The notes under the pieces are model-generated. The model made no database searches. It was not told the origin of the DNA and saw nothing but the letters and a program-made list of their open reading frames with translations. The position numbers and the translations under genes are program-made. From CAYWTX01 sp964461295 (GTDB lineage Bacteria; Planctomycetota; Phycisphaerae; SM23-33), in NCBI GenBank assembly GCA_964461295.1, contig CAYWTX010000603.1, forward strand, positions 1-13,262: a stretch of DNA of 13,262 nt. The letters run 5' to 3'. This document shows, piece after piece, positions 6,601 to 13,262 of the stretch; the stretch's first letter is position 1, and the number at the start of each line of letters is the position of its first letter.

Positions 6601-8832
6601 ATGCACCCCATCACCTTCGACAGCGTTTGCTACCGCGTCGGCGGCAAGCCCGCGTACCTTTACAGCGGCGAGTTCCACTACTTCCGCGTGCCGCGAAGGC
6701 ACTGGAAGCGGCGGATGAAGCTGCTCAAGGCGGCCGGGGGAAACTGCGTGGCCACGTATGTGCCGTGGCTGCTTCACGAGCCGAGGGAGGGCGAGTTCGT
6801 CTTCGCCGGCGAGCACCTGGAACTGGAGGCGTTCATCGAGACGGCCGGCGAGGTCGGCATGTACGTGCTGGCGAGGCCGGGACCGTACCAGTACTCGGAG
6901 CTGGTGTACGACGGCCTTCCGGGCTGGCTGTGCGAGGGTTACCCGCAGTTGCGTGCGCACAACACCGAGGGCAAGCCGTTCCGCACGTCGTCGGTGTCGT
7001 ACCTTCACCCGCTGCTGCTGGAGAAGAGCAAGCGCTGGTACGACGAGGTCTGCCCGATCCTGGCGAGGCACACAGTGAGCCGCGGCGGGCCCATCGCGAT
7101 GGCGCAGGTGGACAATGAACTGATCGGCATCCACCAGTGGATGGGCAGCCTGGACTACAACGCCGAGACGATGGGCTTCGGCCACTCAGGCGGGCGGTAC
7201 CCTCGCTTCCTGGAACGGCGCCATGGCGGCGTGGCGGCGATGAACGAGGCGTACGGGACGAACTTCGGCAGCTTCGAGGACGCGCGGCCCGTGCCGCGGC
7301 CGGCGACGGCCGACGTGCATGCGATACGGCGGGCGAGGGACTATTGGGAGTTCTACCTGGAGACGATAGGCGAGTACGCGGCGACGCTGGCGACGTGGCT
7401 GGCAGAGCGGGGCGTGGACGTGCCGATCGTGCACAACTCGGCCAACTGGGCGATGAACGCGATGTTCCGCGACGTGGTGGCCGCGGTGCGGAAGACGGGC
7501 GCGGCCTTCCTGCTGGGCAGCGACCACTACTACACGCTGGACCAGAACTGGGCGCAGAACAATCCCACGCCGCAGTGGGCGGCGAACTGTTTCTATTCGC
7601 TGCAGATCCTGGAGCAGTGGGGCATGGCGCCGACGGTGTGGGAGATGCCCGGCGGCAGCCTGTCGGACTGGCCGGCCGTGCACCCGCACGACGCCGAGGC
7701 GGCGTACATGACGAACCTCGCGATGGGGATGAAGGGACACAACTACTACATCTTCACGGGCGGGCCGAACGCGCCCGGCACGGGCACGACGACGGACGAC
7801 TACGACTACGGCGCGAGCATCGGCAGTGGCGGCGAGGTCCGCCTGCTCTATGGCGTGCAGAAGCGAGTCGGGGCGTTCCTCAAGCGCCGGCCTTGGCTGG
7901 TGGAAGCGGCGGGCGAGTACGACTTCCGCGTGGCGGCGGAGTTTGCGTGGTCGCACGCGAATGCGTGGTGGAGGGAACGCGGCGGATTCAGCCTCACGCC
8001 GGACGAGGCGTGGCAGTTCGTGGTCAAGGGCGTGGTGTCGACGGCGTTTTGCGCGGGCTTGTCGCCGGCGCTGCGCGACGCGGCGGACGCGGCCTGGGCG
8101 GCCGACACGGACACGCCCGCGGTGGTGGTGAGCTCGGCGATGATGTCGGCCGAGGCGCAGCGCCAGGTGGTCCGCTTCCTCCGGAACGGCGGGCGGGCGG
8201 TCATCTGCCCCGTGCTTGCCGAACTGGACGAACACCTTCGGCCGTGCACGATCCTGCGGGACTTCCTGGGCTGGCCGGCGGCGCGGGCGATTGCGGCGGA
8301 CGTGACGCGCCCGAGCATCGCCGGCGTGCGGAACGTGTGGAGCAACTGGAAGGGCCTGTTCGCGGCGGCGGCGAATGACGTCGTGGCGGCCGGGGGTGAG
8401 ATCGTCGGCGTGGAGGAAACGTCGGGCTCGGCGATCGCGTGGGAGACGGCGACGTCCGGGGGCGGGCGGGCGGTGTTCGTCGGCCTGCGGTGGTACCAGG
8501 CGAAGCGCGAGCACGAGCGGATGCTGATGGCCGTGCTGGGGCGGTTGGGGCTGGAGCGGAAGATCGAGTGCAGCGAGCCGAATGTCTGGTGCACGCTGCG
8601 CACGGCGGGGAAGCGATCCACGCTGTTCCTGATGAACCTGACGAGTTCGCCGCTGGCGGCGAGCGTGTCATGCACGCCGGCGTGGAGCGGCAAGCGGATC
8701 GATGCCGGGCGGCACAAGTTGGCGCCGATGACGGTGAAGGCGGTGGACCTTACTGGATCGCGGGCATCGGGACGTCCTCGCCGCCGAACTGGCGGGCCTG
8801 CTCCTCGCGCGAGTACACGCCGTAAAACGTGA
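6601..8832 (+). CDS. GH42/GH35-type beta-galactosidase-like glycoside hydrolase
   Basis: The product is 743 residues, with AAAGG at 6592-6596 before the ATG. The N-terminal clan GH-A barrel opens with SGEFHYFRVPRRHW and later VPWLLHEPREGEF, typical of GH35. The acid/base motif is QVDNE with Glu173, and WEMPGGSLSDW supplies Glu348 as likely nucleophile. Their distance of 175 residues, the intervening MNEAYGTNF region and the DNE wording fit GH42 better. Residues about 503-560 (AVVVSS...LRNGGRAVICP.LAELDEH) match the GH42 trimerisation domain. Residues about 660-716 look like the small GH42 C-terminal beta domain. There is no signal peptide, so it would cleave beta-galactosides or related glycosides in the cytoplasm. 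The last 27 residues (717-743) are a basic Pro/Arg/Ser tail whose DNA is the antisense of the convergent gene, so they are probably not conserved. Confidence 0.92.
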   Translation: MHPITFDSVCYRVGGKPAYLYSGEFHYFRVPRRHWKRRMKLLKAAGGNCVATYVPWLLHEPREGEFVFAGEHLELEAFIETAGEVGMYVLARPGPYQYSELVYDGLPGWLCEGYPQLRAHNTEGKPFRTSSVSYLHPLLLEKSKRWYDEVCPILARHTVSRGGPIAMAQVDNELIGIHQWMGSLDYNAETMGFGHSGGRYPRFLERRHGGVAAMNEAYGTNFGSFEDARPVPRPATADVHAIRRARDYWEFYLETIGEYAATLATWLAERGVDVPIVHNSANWAMNAMFRDVVAAVRKTGAAFLLGSDHYYTLDQNWAQNNPTPQWAANCFYSLQILEQWGMAPTVWEMPGGSLSDWPAVHPHDAEAAYMTNLAMGMKGHNYYIFTGGPNAPGTGTTTDDYDYGASIGSGGEVRLLYGVQKRVGAFLKRRPWLVEAAGEYDFRVAAEFAWSHANAWWRERGGFSLTPDEAWQFVVKGVVSTAFCAGLSPALRDAADAAWAADTDTPAVVVSSAMMSAEAQRQVVRFLRNGGRAVICPVLAELDEHLRPCTILRDFLGWPAARAIAADVTRPSIAGVRNVWSNWKGLFAAAANDVVAAGGEIVGVEETSGSAIAWETATSGGGRAVFVGLRWYQAKREHERMLMAVLGRLGLERKIECSEPNVWCTLRTAGKRSTLFLMNLTSSPLAASVSCTPAWSGKRIDAGRHKLAPMTVKAVDLTGSRASGRPRRRTGGPAPRASTRRKT

Positions 8833-11665
8833 TGTTCATGTCGATCCACGCGGCCAACCGCGCCAGGTCCGCCGGGGACAGCTTGACGCGCGGGCCATCA
8901 GGGCCGGTGTGGGCGGCGCGGAGCATCTGCATGAGTTTGCTGCCGGGCGAGCCTATGCTGCCGCCGGGGGCCGTGACCTCGATGCGGTTGCGCTGCGGGA
9001 AGCGCGGCACCAGGTTGCCCCGCGTGAGCGAGACGTACGACCGCGTGTAGACGGTGCCGCCGCCGGAATTCACCGGCGTCGCGCGCAGGTCGATCCCCTT
9101 GGGCGGCGGTCCCTTCCCCTCGCCGTGGCACTTCACACAACTCTTGTTCAACACCGGCTGGACGGCGCGCACGTAGGACCACGACCTGCCGCCGAATTCG
9201 CCCGGCTCGATCGCCGACGGCGCCCGGCTCGCGGCCAGGGCGGCTGTCTGCGGCGGCGAGGTGCGGCGATGCTCGTGGCAGCCGATGCACGAGATTCGCT
9301 CGCCGGCCTGCACGTACGTCAGCGACCGCATCGTCTGCACGGCGAAGCCGTTGCCATCGAGCGCCTGGAAGAGCACGCCCTTGCCGGCCGGGAGCGTGAA
9401 GTACGCCGATCCGTCGGCCTCGACGGGCACGGTGCCGAGGATCGCGCGGGCGGTCTCCTCGCCGGCTGCGCCGATGGCGGGGCTGTTGCCGTAGGGAGTG
9501 GTCTTGGGGAAGATCTGCACGATGCGGATTCGTTTGACGGCGCCGCGTGGAACGGCGGGCTCAAGGCCCCGGTAGACGTCCAGCATGAGCATCTGCCCGG
9601 CGGGGGCGGCGCCAGCCGTGGCGCCGGGGGCCACGTCGGGCAGCACCGGCGGGCGGGTGCGAGCCCGTAGCGGGATGGGCGTCTCGCAGCCGATGTTCGC
9701 GTCGCGGTAGAGCAGCTCGCGATTGCCGAACACGTCCAGCAGGTACAGGCCCAGGCCGTTGGGCCGCTCCGGCCCGGCCTCGAACGTCAGCGGCCAGGGG
9801 CTGTACGAGCAGAGGAAGTACTTCTCGTTCAGCGGCCAGGGCGAGGCGTAGTATTCCCGCGGGCGGCCCTCGGCCTCGGGGAAGGGGACGGCCGGCGTGA
9901 TTCGCTGGATGGCGGCGTGGTCGTTGTTGCTGACGGATGTATCCACGACGGCGATCGAGCCGCCGGTGTGCGCGTGGTGGGCCGAGGCGGTGAAGACGAT
10001 CTTGTCGCTGCCGGGGATGGGCTGCGGCTGGAACGTGCAGTGCGGGCTGAGCACGGCATTGCCCCACAGGGCGAAGGGGTTGCCGCCGTCGGGGCGCGTG
10101 GCCCAGAGATTCTGGTGGGTGACGGCGTCGCGGTCGATGTAGTCCCAACGTGCGTACAGCAGCATGCCGTCGTTGCCGACGGCGGGGTGCCATTCATTGG
10201 TGTCGTGGCGCGACAGCGGGCGCACGTTTCCGCCGTTGGCGTCCACGCGGTGGAGCGTGTACACCTGCCAACGCGTGCCGAATCGCGGATGGAAGCAGCG
10301 GCCGTGACCCTGACGGCGCGACGAGGAGAACACGATGTCGCCGCAGGGCAGGTAGGTGGGCATCAGGTCGTCGTATGGCCCCGACGTTACCTGCCGCGGG
10401 CTTGCCCCTTCGGGGCCGGTCCCATCGACGCTGACCTCGTAGATGTGGTGGAAGTCCTCGTCGATGGACTTGTTGTCCAGCTTGTTGATGTCGTGCGGCT
10501 TGCCGGTGCACTGCACGTAGGCGAACACGACGCGCTTGCCGTCGTAGCTCAGCCGCGGCTCCATGATGCTGCCGCCGGCCAGTTTGCCGTCGAGGACGTC
10601 GCGAACCTTCAGCGACTTGCCCGGTTCCTCCAGCACGAACAGCCCGCCGCCCGGCCGCGCGTAAAAGCCGTAGTACTGTCCCACCAGGTGGCTGTAGCGC
10701 CCGGGGACGCGCTTGCAGAACAGCAGCCTGCCGAAGTCGAAAGCAGGATTGGCCAGCGCGATTTGCCGCTTCAGGCGCCGCACGGCGAGGTAAAGCTTCT
10801 CGGCCTCGGCCTTGTCGTCGCCCAGCGTGGCGAGCTTGGCCTCCAAGTCGGCAAGCTGTCGGGCACCCTCGCGCAGCGTGGGCGACGTGGTGCCCAGGTC
10901 CAGCAGAAGCTCCCGCGCCTTCTCCGCGTGGGCTTTCGTCGCGGCCGAGAAGGCGCTGGCGAGGGAATCAGCGTTTACTCGATCTTCCCACCGCCACTCG
11001 TGCTCGACCATCGTGTCGAGGTCGCCTTGCACGGGCGCGAACGCCGCCAACGCCCCTGGTTGGCGGGCCGAAGGGTTCTTGGCGGGTGCCCGATTCGAGA
11101 TCGGCTCTTTGCCGTCGCCGCCCTCCATCTCATACCACCAGCCGCCGTCGCCCTGCTTATCTGTCGAGAAACCCTCCGACGCCAGGTGCCGCTTGCCGCC
11201 CGCGTACGCGACGGCCGGGTCCCAGTGCGTGCTGTCGTTGAAGTGCGTGCCCTTCTTGTGGACAACGAAGCGGATCGCGTCGCCCTTCTTCACGTCCAGC
11301 GTAAGGTTGGGATCGACGCCCCTGGCGTCCTTCGCTTCGATCTCCGCCTTCCACAGTTCGCGGTCATTTTGACGCACGATGAGTCGCACGCCGTCGCCGC
11401 CGTTGGTGTCGAGCTTCCGGGCCGCGCCGGTGATCGTCACGCGCCCGTCGGCGGGCGCGACGAACCGCCGCACGACGGCGCTTTCGCTGCCGGGGTGCTG
11501 CCAGTCCTTGCCGACGCGACACCACTGCGGGCCCTCCCAGAACGTCGAGCCCTGCCATGTTCCAGACTTCGGCGCCAGCGGCGTGTAGGTCGTCGAGGGG
11601 GCGGGGGCGCCGGCACAGAGCGCCGGCAAGGCCACCATCGCGAGGGAGAGAGTTCGTGTGGTCAT
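8750..11665 (-). CDS. Secreted PD40-propeller diheme protein, hydrazine synthase alpha-like
   Basis: The product is 971 residues from the ATG at 11663-11665. The frame is open to 12196, but that extension is antisense to the transporter gene, and the hydrophobic MTTRTLSLAMVALPALCAGA signal peptide fits the chosen start. Domains in order: a carbohydrate-binding-like beta-sandwich (about 25-145), a linker and charged helical pair (about 230-300), a PD40/WD40-like propeller (about 310-770, with strands such as EPRLSYDGKRVVF and SDKIVFTAS), then two c-type haem sites, CIGCH (Cys793, Cys796, His797) and CVKCH (Cys843, Cys846, His847). The C-terminal end has an AWIDMN motif common after such cytochrome domains. 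The overall build is that of the HzsA-like proteins common in planctomycetes. No other hydrazine synthase genes are nearby, so anammox activity should not be assumed. A periplasmic redox or carbohydrate-linked role is inferred. Confidence 0.9.
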   Translation of the reverse strand: MTTRTLSLAMVALPALCAGAPAPSTTYTPLAPKSGTWQGSTFWEGPQWCRVGKDWQHPGSESAVVRRFVAPADGRVTITGAARKLDTNGGDGVRLIVRQNDRELWKAEIEAKDARGVDPNLTLDVKKGDAIRFVVHKKGTHFNDSTHWDPAVAYAGGKRHLASEGFSTDKQGDGGWWYEMEGGDGKEPISNRAPAKNPSARQPGALAAFAPVQGDLDTMVEHEWRWEDRVNADSLASAFSAATKAHAEKARELLLDLGTTSPTLREGARQLADLEAKLATLGDDKAEAEKLYLAVRRLKRQIALANPAFDFGRLLFCKRVPGRYSHLVGQYYGFYARPGGGLFVLEEPGKSLKVRDVLDGKLAGGSIMEPRLSYDGKRVVFAYVQCTGKPHDINKLDNKSIDEDFHHIYEVSVDGTGPEGASPRQVTSGPYDDLMPTYLPCGDIVFSSSRRQGHGRCFHPRFGTRWQVYTLHRVDANGGNVRPLSRHDTNEWHPAVGNDGMLLYARWDYIDRDAVTHQNLWATRPDGGNPFALWGNAVLSPHCTFQPQPIPGSDKIVFTASAHHAHTGGSIAVVDTSVSNNDHAAIQRITPAVPFPEAEGRPREYYASPWPLNEKYFLCSYSPWPLTFEAGPERPNGLGLYLLDVFGNRELLYRDANIGCETPIPLRARTRPPVLPDVAPGATAGAAPAGQMLMLDVYRGLEPAVPRGAVKRIRIVQIFPKTTPYGNSPAIGAAGEETARAILGTVPVEADGSAYFTLPAGKGVLFQALDGNGFAVQTMRSLTYVQAGERISCIGCHEHRRTSPPQTAALAASRAPSAIEPGEFGGRSWSYVRAVQPVLNKSCVKCHGEGKGPPPKGIDLRATPVNSGGGTVYTRSYVSLTRGNLVPRFPQRNRIEVTAPGGSIGSPGSKLMQMLRAAHTGPDGPRVKLSPADLARLAAWIDMNITFYGVYSREEQARQFGGEDVPMPAIQ

Positions 11666-11671
11666 AACGGA

Positions 11672-11677
11672 AGTATA
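11672..11677 (-). promoter_or_regulatory. Candidate -10 box (TATACT) for the HzsA-like gene
   Basis: On the minus strand TATACT lies six bases upstream of the ATG at 11665. Transcription would begin at or next to the start codon, giving a leaderless mRNA. No Shine-Dalgarno sequence precedes this ATG. The expected -35 position (about 11695-11700) reads GTCCCC, a poor match, so the promoter call is tentative. Confidence 0.3.
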
Positions 11678-11745
11678 ACCCGAATCCGGCGTCTGGGGAC
11701 CGCCGCGCCCATACCGCGCGGCGAAGCAAGCTGGGCGGCACGGGC

Positions 11746-12918
11746 TCACGCCGTCGCCGGCTCGGGCAGGTTCATCCGCTTGCCGCCCGCAGCCAGCAGG
11801 GCCAGGCCCACCAGCGGCACGGCCGCGTACAGCAGGTACAGTGTCGTGTAGCCGAGACGTTCCACGATGACGCCGCCGGCGCTGCTGCCCAGCCAGTTGG
11901 GCAGGCCCACCGCAAGGCCCGCGTAGATGGCCATCGCCAGGCCGCGGCGGGCGGCGGGCACCTTGCGGCGGAGGAACTCGATCGACACGGCGTGGAACGT
12001 GCCGAACGACGCCGCGTGCAGGAGCTGCGCCGGCAGGATCGCCCACAGCGTCGGCAGCATGGCGTACACCGCCAGGCGCACCGTGACCGACGCCAGCGAC
12101 ACGACCAGCAGCGCGCGGATGCCGAAGCGGCGGATCAGCCGGCCGCCGAAGAACAGCATCGGCATTTCGGCCGCCGGGCCGATTGCCCACACCCACCCGG
12201 CCGGGTCGAGGTGCACCACGTCGCGGAGGTAGTTGGTGAAGAAGTAGTAGTAGGCCGACATGCCCAGCCGGTGCGGCACGGCCACGGCGACGAACAGCCA
12301 GAACAGGCCGTCGAAGCAGCCGACGGCCGGCGCGGCGCCGGCGGCCGCGGCGGCCGCCAGGGGCGTGCGGCGACGGTGGCTGTCCGGCAGCAGCATCGAG
12401 CTGAGCAGGCAGGCCAGCGTCGTCACCAGCATCGCCCGCATGATCGACGTGCTGGACTTCTCGTTCACCAGGTGCAGCATCGCCGCCGCTGCCAGAACCG
12501 CCACGAACCCGATGCTGCCCCAGACGCGCACGCGCCCGTACGTGTGCGCGGGGTCGCTCAGTTCGGCCGAGGCGAGCGTGTCGGTCAGCGGGATGGACGT
12601 CTGGCCGAAGAGTCCGAGGAACACCAGCAGCACGGCCGCGACGACGAAGGAACTGGCGGCGTCCAGCGGCAGGAGCACGGCCGCGGCCACGACCAGCCCG
12701 GCGATGAGGGCGAGCTTGCGCCGGCCGAGGGCGTCGGCGAGGTGGCCGACGAGCAGCGGCCCGGCCACGCTGGCCAGGGCGAGGAAGCCCTGGAGGTAGC
12801 CGACCTGGGAATCGGAGAACCCGCGCGCTCGCAGGAAGAGCTGCACGTAGGGCAGCACGATCCCCATCATGGCGAACAGCACGAAGTAGTGCACCGCGAA
12901 GCGGAGATTGACGCCCAT
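11746..12918 (-). CDS. MFS transporter, MFS_1-like/HcaT-LacY type
   Basis: The product is 390 residues with about twelve hydrophobic segments, a typical single-polypeptide major facilitator length. The loop after the second helix carries GHLADALGRRK (residues 58-68), the MFS motif A. YGRVRVWGSIGF at 127-138 is the signature of the MFS_1-like group that includes HcaT, LacY-type and nucleoside symporters. A hydrophilic, alanine-rich loop near residues 185-205 separates the two six-helix halves, and GGRLIRRFGIR in the second half is the repeat of motif A. The ATG at 12918 gives the expected N-terminus but lacks a strong ribosome site. The protein likely imports a small organic substrate by proton symport across the inner membrane; a sugar or glycoside is suggested by the neighbours only. 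Its gene lies 46 bases after the microprotein gene and 80 bases before the HzsA-like gene, all on the same strand. Confidence 0.9.
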   Translation of the reverse strand: MGVNLRFAVHYFVLFAMMGIVLPYVQLFLRARGFSDSQVGYLQGFLALASVAGPLLVGHLADALGRRKLALIAGLVVAAAVLLPLDAASSFVVAAVLLVFLGLFGQTSIPLTDTLASAELSDPAHTYGRVRVWGSIGFVAVLAAAAMLHLVNEKSSTSIMRAMLVTTLACLLSSMLLPDSHRRRTPLAAAAAAGAAPAVGCFDGLFWLFVAVAVPHRLGMSAYYYFFTNYLRDVVHLDPAGWVWAIGPAAEMPMLFFGGRLIRRFGIRALLVVSLASVTVRLAVYAMLPTLWAILPAQLLHAASFGTFHAVSIEFLRRKVPAARRGLAMAIYAGLAVGLPNWLGSSAGGVIVERLGYTTLYLLYAAVPLVGLALLAAGGKRMNLPEPATA

Positions 12919-12964
12919 GGGCGGGCGACTCTATCCGCGGCGAGGCGGGCGAACAAGCGGGCGA

Positions 12965-13057
12965 TCAGCCGAAAACCAGGAAGTACAGCGTGGCCCCCAG
13001 GAACACGCCGAACCAGAACAGCTCGCCTTTGCGGTAACGCAACTGCTCCAACTTCAT
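12965..13057 (-). CDS. 30-residue single-pass membrane microprotein
   Basis: A short reading frame on the minus strand runs from the ATG at 13055-13057 to a TGA at 12965-12967. GGAGG lies at 13065-13069 with a seven-base spacer, the best ribosome site in the window. The peptide begins MKLEQLRYRKGELFWFG, a basic amphipathic start, and then has one hydrophobic stretch (about residues 13-29, ending VFLGATLYFLVFG). This matches a single transmembrane helix with the N-terminus inside. It is directly upstream of the MFS transporter gene on the same strand and may be its small accessory subunit or stabiliser, which is inference. No family is recognised. It is too short for routine gene callers. The chance-frame alternative is weakened by the ribosome site and clean topology. 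Confidence 0.6.
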   Translation of the reverse strand: MKLEQLRYRKGELFWFGVFLGATLYFLVFG

Positions 13058-13122
13058 CGCCGGGCCTCCAGGCATCAGCGTACCGCGCGTCGCCGATTCT
13101 GCCAAGGAGGCAAGCGGCTCAC

Positions 13123-13128
13123 TGTCAA
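13123..13128 (-). promoter_or_regulatory. Perfect outward-facing -35 hexamer (TTGACA)
   Basis: Read on the minus strand this is TTGACA, directed toward the microprotein and transporter genes. At 17 bases the sequence is TTGGCA, and CAGAAT occurs only at 21 bases, so no good -10 pairs with it. It may be an IS-borne -35 that acts weakly or only when joined to a suitable -10. Confidence 0.3.
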
Positions 13129-13130
13129 GG

Positions 13131-13175
13131 CCCAGTAGAAATGTCCGCTACTTCGCCCCAGTAGAAATGTCCGCT
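13131..13175 (+). repeat. Two-copy 19-base direct repeat, period 26
   Basis: CCCAGTAGAAATGTCCGCT occurs at 13131-13149 and, identically, at 13157-13175, with the seven-base spacer ACTTCGC. The similarity reaches two bases further upstream with one mismatch. Spaced identical copies near a presumed IS tip suggest transposase binding sites. Confidence 0.9.
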
Positions 13176-13182
13176 CGGCTCC

Positions 13183-13206
13183 GGCGACACTTGTACGATT
13201 GTCGCC
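13183..13206 (+). other. Perfect 7-bp inverted repeat next to an ATG
   Basis: GGCGACA at 13183-13189 and TGTCGCC at 13200-13206 are perfect inverted copies with a ten-base loop, ending directly before an ATG at 13207. This could be an operator or an mRNA hairpin controlling the element's first gene. No terminator-type T run follows. Confidence 0.45.
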
Positions 13207-13262
13207 ATGGATGGGAGGAGGATGGACGTTTGGGTTCATTGGGTGTAGGTTCTTTGGCGTCG

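Larger units (their letters stand above)
13123..13262 (+). mobile_element. Probable insertion-sequence end (IS21- or IS481-like), partial
   Basis: From TGTCAA at 13123 to the window edge the sequence has the look of an IS terminus: a TGT tip, two 19-base repeats, a hairpin and then the start of open frames. Multiple short terminal repeats are known from the IS21 family. No transposase can be read: the ATG at 13207 runs only 13 residues to a TAG, and the ATG at 13211 opens a frame that leaves the window after about 17 residues without a recognisable domain. The true boundary and orientation are unknown. Confidence 0.4.

Noticed and set aside
5146..7185. Minus-strand 679-residue reading frame
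   Set aside because: It is antisense to three recognisable + strand genes, with shadow-type composition and no domain.
7186..8514. Minus-strand 442-residue reading frame opposite the glycosidase
   Set aside because: It is antisense shadow of a well-supported glycosidase, with no recognisable motif.
11666..12196. N-terminal extension of the HzsA-like gene
   Set aside because: It runs antiparallel in frame through the transporter gene region, has low-complexity Gly/Arg/Ala content, and would hide an obvious signal peptide.
13104..13110. AAGGAGG as a + strand ribosome site
   Set aside because: No ATG, GTG or TTG with an open frame follows at usable distance.
11992..13164. Plus-strand 390-residue reading frame opposite the transporter
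   Set aside because: Its Gln/His/Arg/Glu-rich composition is the antisense of hydrophobic membrane segments.

Overview
The window is most likely chromosomal DNA from a Planctomycetota-type bacterium, or a related Verrucomicrobiota/Lentisphaerota lineage. This is inferred from gene content, not from a marker gene. The evidence is a large secreted PD40/HzsA-like diheme protein, a GH42/GH35-type beta-galactosidase-like enzyme, a DUF6786-type mutarotase-fold protein and a Gfo/Idh/MocA oxidoreductase, most of it in GC-rich DNA. No rRNA, tRNA, CRISPR array or plasmid origin was seen.

Region 1 (1-3606, + strand) has lower and more mixed GC than the rest. After an unresolved 5' edge, which may hold the tail of an upstream gene with a 15-residue repeat, come three tightly packed genes. 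They encode a secreted protein with a CHG cysteine motif (148-837), a membrane-anchored protein of unknown family (884-1972) and a membrane-anchored right-handed beta-helix protein of the pectate-lyase-3 type (1975-3606). All three appear to be exported or to face outside the cytoplasm. The first two are not assignable to a well-known family by eye, so this is the most novel-looking part of the window.

Region 2 (3775-8832, + strand) reads as a GC-rich sugar-metabolism operon. It holds a cytoplasmic Gfo/Idh/MocA dehydrogenase, a thioredoxin-fold lipoprotein with a CTHC active site, a mutarotase-fold DUF6786-type protein and a 743-residue clan GH-A beta-galactosidase-like enzyme. Gaps are 89, 115 and 9 bases. 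The glycosidase and the dehydrogenase have no export signal, so a sugar would be processed inside the cell.

Region 3 (8750-13057, - strand) converges on region 2. Its transcription order is a 30-residue membrane microprotein with a strong ribosome binding site, an MFS_1-like/HcaT-like transporter, and a 971-residue secreted protein with a sugar-binding-like N-terminal sandwich, a PD40-type propeller and two CxxCH haem sites related to hydrazine synthase alpha. The last gene overlaps the glycosidase gene tail-to-tail by 83 bases. The transporter may feed the enzymes of region 2; this is inferred from proximity only.

Region 4 (13123-13262) looks like the end of an insertion sequence. It has two copies of a 19-base direct repeat 26 bases apart, a hairpin, and a perfect TTGACA hexamer pointing outward at the microprotein/transporter genes. 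No transposase gene can be read before the window ends.
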